From Kryptolebias marmoratus (taxonomy: Eukaryota; Chordata; Actinopteri; Cyprinodontiformes; Rivulidae): DNA of 64,000 nt. Below are positions 48,853 through 57,750 of this stretch, one piece after another (position 1 is the stretch's first letter; the number at the start of each line of letters is the position of its first letter). Under the pieces are notes generated by a model. The model saw nothing but the letters and a program-made list of their open reading frames with translations. It did not search any database and had not been told where the DNA came from. The DNA lies in NCBI RefSeq assembly GCF_001649575.2, contig NC_051434.1:14375370-14439369 (forward strand), read 5' to 3'. A program made the translations under genes and the position numbers.

Positions 48853-49440
48853 TTTCTGCCGCTTATTTGTGGTCGGGTCACATAGTCAACAGGCCCAGGA
48901 AGAAAACCAAAACATCTATTTTCCCACTACACTCTCCAGCTCCCCCTGGGGAATACCATTGTGTTCCCAGGCAGAGAGGATACCCAAATCCTTCCAGCAA
49001 GTTCTGGGTCTGCCCTGTGGTCTCCTTCCAGTGAGCCCTGCCTGAAAGTCCTCTTGAGAGGAGGTATCCTAATCTGATGCCTGAACCACCTCAGCTCACT
49101 CTGTTCAAAGCAGAGGAGCAGCTCTACTTTGACTTCTCCCCAGATGATGATGCTTCTAAACTTATTTCTAAGGCTGAACCCAGCCAACCCACGAAAGAAG
49201 CACATTTCAGCCAGGGTCTCTTTCTTTCAGTCATGATCAATACCTCATGACTGTAAGTGAAGGTTGTCACATAGACAGAGCAGTGAAAAGAAAGATTTGC
49301 CTTTTGGTTCAACACTTTCTTCTCCATGACAGACATGCAATGTTTTCATTCTAGCAGATGGGCCTCAGATTTCTCAATCCATGTCCCGCTTCAGCCTACC
49401 ATCATTCATGAAAAAGACTCCCAGGTACTTGAATTTGCAT
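48853..49440 (-). mobile_element. Rex3 (RTE clade) non-LTR retrotransposon, 5'-truncated, with degenerate ORF
   Basis: Read on the minus strand, translation starts near KFKYLGVFFMNDGR and continues through FLFTAL/YVTTFTYSHEV-type sequence. It then gives RGLAGFSLRNKFRSI, EVKVELLLCFEQSELRWFRH, QIRIPP and [18 protein letters not shown] pieces and closes with the non-coding end CAGAAAATGGATGG. This is the thumb-to-C-terminus of the fish Rex3/RTE reverse transcriptase (usual motif SQLRWFGHLIRMP). A TCTAGCAGAT-type break and frameshifts show decay. Together with the CCAT array it spans 48735-49440. Everything upstream of the YLG region, including the RT active site and the endonuclease, is missing, the usual result of incomplete reverse transcription. 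Confidence 0.85.
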
Positions 49441-49624
49441 GTGTAAATAATTTTTCTTTTTTAATAATAATAAAAAAATGTTGGTTTGTAGCAAAAAAAG
49501 ACTAGCTTCTGAAGTGTCAATAGTGTGTCATATTATAAACACTTTGACGCATGTAATTAGACATTTACTAGTGGCATAAGATTCCCAATCAGATTATAAA
49601 ACACATTCATACATCATGCTGAAG
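49441..49624. other. Non-coding AT-rich spacer
   Basis: Nothing recognised between Rex3 and the possible SINE relic. Confidence 0.5.
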
Positions 49625-49715
49625 AGCAGTTGTGGGCACCAGTAGCTTTAAAATTGCATAATCCTTAACCCTGAATATGAGATTCAATCCCTGACTTGAC
49701 CTCAGGCAACTGTCA
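49625..49715 (+). mobile_element. Possible tRNA-derived SINE relic
   Basis: GTTGTGGGCACCAGTAGCTTTAAAA, TTAACCCTGAATATGAGATTCAATCCCTGACTTGACC looks like a tRNA-like head with B-box-like GATTCAATCCC after a CCTGA spacer. The match is weak and no tail or target duplication is visible. Confidence 0.3.
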
Positions 49716-51304
49716 CAAGTTATAATTAGTGAATTTAGATACATTTTTTTAAACTCAAAAGAATGATACAACGAACACAAACTCCTTTTTTGTAGTTCAG
49801 TTTTTGTTTATGTTTAGTCTACTCCTTGTATCACATACATAGAAATAAGATTTGTCCTCTTATTTGTTTTCTTTGTTATTTCTCAATTTATTAACATTTT
49901 GCCATGCAAAATATATCTAATCTCTTATTCTTCAATGCTTTTTGTCTTTTTTTTCCTTTTCTTGGCTTCAAAAAAACTACCAAACCTCTGAGTCTGATCC
50001 CCTTGGTTTGATCCTCCAATAAGACCACCACTGCTTCTTGTCTGTCATCTAATCTGGCAGAGGTGTTATCAAGCTAATGACAGACACAATTCTCCTTCCT
50101 TTAATGGCAAGCAAATAATACCATCCCATCAAATGTGAGCCAGATGAAAGCGAAGCTTCTGAGCTGATAAAAGACATGAAGGAGTTGAAGCAGCTGTTTG
50201 TCAACTAAGGACAGGGATGTCTGTCGATCTTTCTTATCTCTGCTTTTCTGGCGGACATGTTTGCTCTTCAAGTGCCCGCCTCTGCCTCTGATGTCAGATG
50301 GAATGAAACCCGACTGTTCGTCACTGAGATCCCTGAGATCCCTGAGTCTGTTGTAGCGCTCACCAGGGCCTCCCAAGCGTGCAATTTCCATTTCAAAGCC
50401 ATCTCTTTTTACCATTATAATTCCATCTAAGGCAATTGTTAAATGAACATTCCTAACTGCTGACTACGACAAAGATATTTTGAAAAAAAGAAAAAAAAAA
50501 GAAAGATGGAGATGTATGCATTAGTAATGAAGAGGAGAGAAGGTAGTGGGGGTACGATCAAAGGTATGGTAATGCCTATGGTAAAAAGGATGGGAGCGTG
50601 CAGGGCTTCTGGAATAGGAGGGTGCTGGGGAGAGACGGAGCAACTGAAAAGGACGCCTTTTGGGAAAGGTGTGTAAAGGAAGGAGGGCAGGGAAGACAGA
50701 GAAGGAGCAGGTATTTATACAGTTATGTTGCACCACAGCTATAGATAGGCTGCTTCAAAAAAATCACTTGAGAGAAACTGCTCTCCTTTGAGAAGACACC
50801 TGGTAGTTTTTGAGCTATTTTATTTCCTTTTCTTTCAGCTTTAACTACTATGAGCATGCAATACATGAAGAGTTTGCCAATCTCAAATAAGTTGTTTGTA
50901 CTCTTGTCAGCAGAAATAGATAAAGTTGAAGTGTTGGGGAGGAGTTCTGACTTCAGTACTGTCACGTGAAGATAATGTGAATGATAAAAGGCAATTAAAA
51001 AAATAGTTAAAATAATTTTAAACAGAACTTCAACTGTTGTGCAAAAAACATTTACCTTCATTTGATGTTGAGTTTCTCAATTTTGAAAAAAAGACTTGAT
51101 GTGCATTAGGGGAATAGAAACAACTTTTTTACATCATATTTGACTTGGCATAACGTGACTCACCAGCTTTTTCCAGTCTGAGATGGCACTAAAAATATCT
51201 GATATAACATTTGATATAAAGTATAGTATATTCCTGAAAACATTAGTAATTCTTGAAAACGCAAACAGACAGCACACACCCTCATATTTAAGGTCAGTTT
51301 AGAA
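49716..51304. other. Non-coding DNA with a dense block at 50020-50415
   Basis: A 104-codon minus frame (50101-50415) lies in a block richer in sequence complexity than its surroundings. Its N-terminal half is polar and charged (EMEIARLGGPGERYNRLRDL; later RGRGGHLKSKHVRQKSRDKK) and its C-terminal half is random-looking. I recognise no family. The 112-codon minus frame at 50723-51061 is also not recognisable. G/A-rich sequence lies at about 50485-50720. Confidence 0.4.
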
Positions 51305-51810
51305 CAGCAGTTTCCAAACTTTTCGCCTTCAGACGCACAAAATAAAACTGGCAGACCCCAAATATTGCCTGTTTAAGTATACAGACTTGGGTAATTATCT
51401 TGTTCAACAAAACCTGAATGACAAGACAAAATATGATGGTTTATTTATTTATTTATTATTATTGTGTTTAGTATGTGTAACAATCATAATAAAAAAAAAT
51501 CCTTTTTACAAGTGATTTAATTTCTGAAGATTATTTGAAGGCCCTCAATTTGTTGGTAGAAGGATGTTAGAGATGCAGCTGCCAGGAAAAAGACAAAAAG
51601 GTAGGCCAAAGAGGAGATATATTGATGCAGTTAGACAGGACATGGACACAGTTGGAGTGAGGACAGAGGACGCAGAAGACAGAGTTAGATGGAGAAGGAT
51701 GACTCACTGTGGCTACCCCTGAAAAGGGAACAGCTGAAAGAAAAAGAAGATTTGAAGCCCCTCAAGTGATGTTTCATGACCCACCTTGGAGTACCGAGTA
51801 CAACTCTGAG
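51305..51810 (+). mobile_element. hAT-like non-autonomous element, interrupted by a LINE
   Basis: The left end CAGCAGTTTCCAAACTTTTCGCC, then AAAATAAAACTGGCAGACCCC, and the right-hand part GTTTCATGACCCACCTTGGAGTACC are those of a common fish element with CAGCGGTTCCCAAACT-type ends. The middle is AT-rich with a (TTTA)n run at 51441-51462. A LINE fragment (51549-51749) sits inside it. The exact right end is not visible, so 51810 is approximate. Confidence 0.5.
51549..51749 (+). mobile_element. 5'-truncated RTE-like LINE 3' end with a 16-bp target duplication
   Basis: Translation reads VGRRMLEMQLPGKRQKGRPK followed by RRYIDAV, TVGVRTEDAEDRVRWRRMTH and CGYP, the conserved C-terminus of the same LINE as 31482-32165, and then GAACAGCTGAAAGAAAAAGAAG, the family's A/G-rich 3' end. 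It is flanked by ATTTGAAGGCCCTCAA (51533-51548) and ATTTGAAGCCCCTCAA (51750-51765), identical at 15 of 16 positions, a clean target-site duplication. Only the last 201 bp was copied. The reading frame is well preserved, so this is a comparatively young insertion. Confidence 0.88.
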
Positions 51811-51827
51811 CACAACTTTCACCTATT

Positions 51828-51900
51828 TAGAATCACAAATTGACCTAACATGCTTGTTTTTAGACTGTGGGAAGAAATCAGAGTACCCTGGTCATGCAGG
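51828..51900 (-). mobile_element. SINE-like repeat fragment (19490 family)
   Basis: GAATCACAAATTGACCTAACATGC, then TTTTTAGACTGTGGGAAGAAATCAGAGTACCCTGG, is the reverse orientation of the CACAGTCCAAAAA...-type block of the 19490 repeat. Only the central part is present. Confidence 0.55.
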
Positions 51901-51912
51901 AATTTGGATCAG

Positions 51913-52680
51913 CTATGATGTTCGTGTATGACACTGTGATCTGAAGTGAAAGTAGGGAGCATGTGGTATCTAGACTGAAGAGGTGGAGGAGTGCTCTGGA
52001 GAGAATAGGAATAAAAACAAGTAGAAGTAAGACAAAATACATTTGTGTGAGTGACTGAGAGGGAAACAGGTGTAACAGTGAAGTTGCAAGGAGTAGAGGT
52101 GTTGAAGGTGGATGAGTTTAAGTACCTGGGGTCAACCATTCAAAGCAAGCAGTGCACAAAAGAGGTGAAGAAGAGAGTGCAGGCAAGGTGGAGTGGCTGG
52201 AGACGAGTGTCAGGGATGATTTGTGACAGAAGGATAGCTGCAAGAGGGAAAGCAGGGGTTGGCAAGATTGTAGTGAGTCCTGCTATGATTTATGGTTTGG
52301 AGATGGTGGCACAAACAAAAAGACAGGATGGAGATTTGGAGTGGCAAAGATAAAGATGAAAAGATATTCATATTCACTTGGGGAGACTAAAACGAACAAA
52401 AAATAGAAATTATTTTATCAGAGAAACAGCAAAGTTAGACAGGTAAGGCTCAGATGGTTTGGGATTGTGCAGATGAGTGATAGTTGGACAAAGAATGTTG
52501 AATGTGGAGCTTGCTTGGGAGAAGGGAAAGAGGAAGACCACAGATAAGATTTGTTGATGTGGCATGTAGAGTGTTGGTGTAACAGATAAGGATGCTAGGG
52601 ATAAGGTGAGCTGGAGGCAGATAATCATGTAGCGCCCCCTAATGGGAACAGCCAAAAGAAGACAGAGACGAGACACAGAC
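51913..52680 (+). mobile_element. RTE-like LINE, reverse transcriptase active-site region to 3' end, decayed
   Basis: Translation begins MMFVYDTVI, the counterpart of the FADD active-site box (MMFADDIVI in usual copies), so the first catalytic Asp position is altered. It is followed after a stop by SESREH. The longest open part, 52051-52353, holds KLQGVEVLKVDEFKYLGSTI, CTKEVKKRVQARWSGWRRVS, ICDRRIAARGK, AMIYGLEMVA and QTKRQ. Downstream pieces give RLRWFGIVQ and, after several breaks, DAGDKVSWRQIIM and the CGCCCCCTAATGGGAACAGCC end typical of the family. A deletion removes most of the GRPKRRFMDVV region. It is a dead copy, in the same orientation as 51549-51749. Confidence 0.85.
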
Positions 52681-53097
52681 TGTCAGCTCACATAACAGTA
52701 TATTCATTCAAAGTTGTGTTTAGAGTAAGCTACACAATTAGTTACAGAAACAAACAAAAAAATTGTTCAAGTCAAAACACTGAAAAATGTCAGTATTATG
52801 AAAGTAATTATTCTAGCGTCAACACTCCAAGGCAGTATCCACTAACTCTTCATTCATATGTTTATAACCTCTGACATGACAATTGCGAGGCCTTTCATCT
52901 GTCTCAGCTGGAGTTATTCTGAGTCAACAAACACAATCTGTTTGTCTTATCCTTCGTCTCCATAGTTGCCATTTTTTTTGTCCCATGCGTCTACAATTAA
53001 TGTATTTATTTCAAGGCTCCCTCTTGTTCTTCAAAGACACTCACAGGGGACACAGCTGTCGCTTCAAGAATCAAAGTCCTCCCACACTACCCTTTCT

Positions 53098-53098
<1 letters not shown>
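52681..53098. other. Non-coding DNA
   Basis: Frames at 52883-53199 run into the CT repeat and have no recognisable domain. Confidence 0.5.

Positions 53099-53148
<50 letters not shown>
53099..53148. repeat. (CT)25 microsatellite
   Basis: About 50 bp of uninterrupted CT. The serine-leucine frames through it are artefacts. Confidence 0.97.
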
Positions 53149-53152
<4 letters not shown>

Positions 53153-53264
53153 TTTACACTTTCTCTTTTACTTCTCACTTAGGGCTTTCTTCTTTTTAAT
53201 ACAGATTCAAATGTGACAGCTTGTAAGCCCTCCCTTTCTTTTCTTCAAGGTATAGTCTTTCTAA

Positions 53265-53285
53265 AGAGAGAGAGAGAGAGAGAGA
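53265..53285. repeat. (AG)10 microsatellite
   Basis: About ten AG units, lying 116 bp downstream of the CT run and therefore complementary to it in inverted orientation. Confidence 0.92.
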
Positions 53286-54598
53286 AGGAAATACATAGAA
53301 AAAAAATTAGATCAAATTTAACCCCAGTGGTAGATAGTCAAACACAGTTTCTGTCGAGTCTGGGCATCCATTTCCTTCCGGTGTCTGCAGTCGTCCTTTC
53401 ATCTTCCCGCAGGATGCTGGCTGAATGATCCAGGTGCACATGGCAAACCCCTATTCATCTCCGAGTTATCATTTCAGCCATGATTCCCAACTCTAGTGAC
53501 ACAGCTCTCCGAGCAGGGCACTTTGGGATATGACTAATGCTTTCAGAAAATGTTATGATTTGTCTAATCTGCCCTGCCTTCTAGGATGTGAGTTAAACTT
53601 CTTTGAGTGTTTCCTGTGCTCGCTCACAGCTGTTTTCCACCTGGTTGACTGGTTGATAACCCTCCCGCCCTGCCTATTTTTTTCCTACAGATTCAGTCAC
53701 ACACGCCCCTCCACGTTTGAACATTTCCCTCTGAATCTCTACTACTTTATCACTTTAAACACAGCTGCAGGTATAGAGTGAAACTGTATTTTGAGGACAG
53801 AGGAGGAAAACATAATTTATGACATCTGGCTGAAACTGCACATCATTATATTTAACAACCATGCTTGTTGTTTACTCTCCTGTGTATGTTTCAGAAGTTG
53901 TGTTACTGTCTTTCCCTTTAAGCTTGTTATTTCCTAGTTCAGACTACACTATATTTCCTGGTAGAAGTGTTGTTCTCAAAGGAAGCCTCCCCTTTAAATC
54001 ATCCAAATATAGCTATTTAAAAACTTTATCTTTATTTAGTTAATCAAGAAAAAAAAATCTATTGTTAAGAGGGATTACCTTAAATACTTAAAAGCTAATG
54101 ATTCCCTGCCACAGTCCACGAGAACAAACACAAACAGCTATGTGCACAGGAAAAAAAAAACACCTAAAATGTCTTTGACTTGAATTAATTCAAGCAGACT
54201 CACCATCAGATCACATAATGTCAAGTGCATTACAGGTGAAAAGTATGTCCTTTGCGAGGACATGGAGAGTGAAAACAGTGATATGCAGAGACAATCAGCA
54301 TGCATCATGAGTCTCTTTCAACCTTAGCTGGTTGTAAATTTGTAGAAATGGAGGTTCTGCTTCTACTATTTATTGTTCCTTTCTGTGTTAGACTGTGTCT
54401 AACTGTTCTTAAACATCTTTAAGAATATTTCACTATTTTAGAATTGAGTCTTTCAAGATTAGGACACTCAAAATACTCTGGTTCATCAATGTTCCAAACC
54501 TTTTACACTATATGGTCATGACATTAGAACCATGGCTAAAAGAACAACATCCCTGAAACAAGTGACTGCATTAAGCTTCCTCTGTAGTGTGGCTGGGT
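53286..54598. other. Non-coding DNA with an exon-shaped segment
   Basis: An acceptor-like TTTTTTTCCTACAG ends at 53690 and a donor-like CTGCAG|GTATAG follows at 53770. The 80 bp between is open in one frame. No homology supports an exon. Remaining sequence is AT-rich and unrecognised. Confidence 0.4.
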
Positions 54599-55320
54599 TC
54601 AGTGTTTGCTTATAGCATTAGTGAGTGCACAAATTGTTTTACTATGTAATATGTAGGAAAATATATCAGACAGAACATGGTCTATCTGATATAACATATC
54701 AGATATCTTAGCAGTTCCTAGGACTGTGTTCTTCTGAACAGAGGTGTCTGAGGTTGCTCCTAGAATCTGTTGGAGCTTCTGTCCCTGTTGGAGAGTCACA
54801 GCCCCCAGTGTTCCAATGGCCACTGGCACCACTGAGGCCTTGACCTTCCACAACTTCTTTATTTCCTCTTTTAGCCCTTCACAATTCTTGTGTTCCTTCT
54901 TCTTCTTATAGTCCTCTGGAATTACTACATCTAGCACCACCACTGCCTTTTTTTCTGTGGTTTGTTGACCACACCAATATTTAGTTGATTAGACATCACC
55001 TGTGGATTTGGAAGTCCCACAGTAACTTACCAAGCATTCTCCACTACTCTTGGTGGAGCCTTCCACCTTGACTGTGGGATGTCCAGACTTTATTTGACAC
55101 TGATGCTCCCGTATACTACCCCATCTACTTGGATAAGGTGTTCTGTGTATGTTTTGCTTGTCTGCATCTTACATCTTGTTATTATGTACTGGACTGTGTC
55201 AGAGGCACCTTTCCACAACCTGCATCTTGGGTTCTGTCTAGTGCAGAAGACCCTCCCACTCTATTTCTCTTATGCTGAGGGCCTACTCCTGTGCTGCCAT
55301 GATTAGTGTCAGATCCAGAG
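54599..55320 (-). mobile_element. LINE remnant: cysteine/linker region and restriction-enzyme-like C-terminal domain
   Basis: The open part (54599-54943) reads VVLDVVIPEDYKKKKEHKNC, then LKEEIKKLWKVKASVVPVAIGTLGAV, QQILGATSDTSVQKNTVLGTAKI. This is the C-terminal domain of R2/R4/Dong-like LINEs: a hydrophobic-D-V-A-I-P strand, a following K/E-rich helix, and the VVPVVIGALGAV strand are the PD-(D/E)XK-type endonuclease signature region. Upstream, to about 55320, are shifted-frame matches to the MSNQLNIGVVNK, VEGSTKSSGE and GPQHKRNREG blocks. Frameshifts abolish function. The copy at 5356-5664 overlaps its 5' end. After GTAKI the usual LRRTLKLPGLW end is not conserved. Confidence 0.8.
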
Positions 55321-57631
55321 GAGCACATTTCTAGGAACAGCTAAGATACTGCACAGAACCCTAATGCTCACAGGCCACTGGTAGAAGACCTGATCTTGAA
55401 GTGTTAAAATGCAACAGTCCATGTGGAAATCTAAGATGAGCTGGCTGTTTTTTATTGACCTATTATAATTCATAGTGAAAAGTGTAACTTGAGTCAGTAG
55501 GTGAAGCAACTATGACCCTGCAACTGAATCCATTAGTGGAAAACAACACCACTTACTATTCTGAGGCCATTTAATATGTTTCAATTGTCATTGTGGCATA
55601 CCTCCTTGTATTGCCTTTTTTATCTTTCTTCTTTGTCTGAACTGTCTGTGCGACTCTTTCTCACTCATCAACTCAACCAACTGCACAGAAAACAAACAAT
55701 AGATATTTTGTTGCCTCAAGCATGAACACAGCAAATGCACATGCCTTCATCCATTGATGAAGAGGGTGTTATAACAATGTGGTATTGTGGTGTGCATATG
55801 TGGCTATTGCTCATGGCATTTGTTTGTAGTTGCTGGTGTTTGCTTGTGCACACAGAAAAGGTCAGAACAAATGACCCAGGGCATCCCTACAGGGAGCTGG
55901 GTCATAGACATATGCACAGCCCTGAATGACATCCAGACCTGTGTAAATCCAGATATAAATCTCTGAAATGCTCTCACCTTGACCTGGATAACAACATATG
56001 AATTTATAGCACTTACTCCAGCTTTTAGGCTACAAACCTCTGCACTGAAATAACAGTAGTTAGGTGCTAAACATTGTCTCAAAATCAGCTGCAAAGAGAA
56101 ACTGTTTTGATATGACAAATCTTTGAGACTCAGAAACAAATGCAATGTTCAAAGTCCTAAAATATTGAATCTGATATTATCAAAGTGTATAGAAACATAG
56201 GTCTCAAGACAGAACATGAGCAGTTTAAAAAGAGTTGGTTTACTTCTGATATTTTCAAGCAAGAAAGCAGCCGGTATTAAAGTTCAATGTCAGTGACACA
56301 GAACAATATTATCTGTATCTTCTATCAAGATTTCTGTTGGATGCAATTCATCACTAAACAAATTATTGTGAGGAAGATGCACTGAAAATGAAATATTCCA
56401 CAATGTTTCTCAATATGACAGAGCTTGTTCTTCTGTGATTTTAAGTTTCTGTATTTGATGATGTGTGCTTTTAGGGTTGTGGTGTGAAGTCTTGCACATA
56501 TATGAGCATTTCATTCTTTTTTTTCACTTGCCTCAAATATTGCTGAGGGAGTTTGGGCTACGGTAACATTGATTGGATTCAGAATTCTGTGTTTGAGTTA
56601 TAAAAACAGTCTCATTTAGAGAGGTGAAATCTAAAAATAGAAACAAACTTCAAGTTATATCTATGCTGAAGAAGATTATTGTAGAAAGAAACAAATATGT
56701 GATTTTTTAACTTGATCATTATTTCTTTGTAACTATTGCTACAGCCATAAAGTATTACCTTATTTCAAAGCTAAATTAGTACCAAATCTTTAGCTATTTT
56801 GATGAAGTATTTGAAGTACACGTTTGAACTACTTTGATTTAGGAATTTTTTTTACAAGGACAAATCATCCTGGTTAAATTCTGCAAAGGCCAACATCTCC
56901 AAACCATGATTTACAGACAGCAAAGTTTCTATTTGTTTTTGCAAATTTCGTAAAAACATCATGTTCCAGGCATCCTAAATATAGTCTGAGCTTTAAGTTG
57001 TTGCACGGCATTTCATTGACATTTGCGATTTTAGCAAGCTTTACTTAGTATTAGAACTGTGAAACATTTTAATTTCTAAGAGCAGCTCTCACTCACATGT
57101 TGATTTTTGACAAGGTTTATGCATCGAAAGCTATTATTTGTTGTCAGACATAACAATTTCAGCCTGTTATTTGTGAATAAGTTCTTTTAATTTGTTTATT
57201 TTTGTACACTGTACATCTTCTGTTGTTGCTGTTCATTATATTTTCACTCAACAAGAGCTCAAATACAAAATTACATTTAGTTTGAACTTCTTTTGGCCTC
57301 TGCCCTACGGACTTATATTTCGTAGTCCTTAGTCTTGACCACTTTTTCTCCTTATTTTGTTTTACTACTGTAAAACTGTCAGACTGTACCATGTCACCCC
57401 CCTTTTTCCTTTCACAAAGTTACAAAATATGAGCGTAAAATGGGGCAGCACAAACAAATCTAGTCTTTCCTCAGAGCACATGTGACATTAAAGTTTCCAT
57501 GGGGAGCAGTCTAGCAGCAGTTATGACACTAACATTAGTAACCAACATTGCCTTTAAAGCAGCAGTGAAAGGAAAGAAAGTAGTGAATCCATAAGCTGCT
57601 TTAGTTACTGCACAAGAGCAAGAGCCGTATT
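55321..57631. other. Non-coding AT-rich DNA
   Basis: The 113-codon minus frame at 55804-56145 and the frames at 55735-55929 and 57159-57392 are unrecognised. No RNA gene or named repeat is seen. Confidence 0.5.
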
Positions 57632-57750
57632 TAGACCCTGTCCACACTAACAAAGATATTTTGCAAAACAAGCTTTTTCTGCTACATTTGAATACATGTA
57701 AGCAGTGGTTTTGGTGAAAAAGCAATCTTCTACAAACACACAATCCACAG
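57632..57750 (+). mobile_element. Possible single end of the 20871-type hAT-like element
   Basis: TAGACCCTGTCCACACTAACAAAGATATTTTGCAAAAC resembles the left end of the element at 20871 and its relatives. There is no matching right end, so it is a fragment or a chance match. Confidence 0.3.

Noticed and set aside
52883..53199. Two frames with long leucine-serine runs that look like signal peptides
   Set aside because: The runs are the (CT)25 repeat read in two frames.
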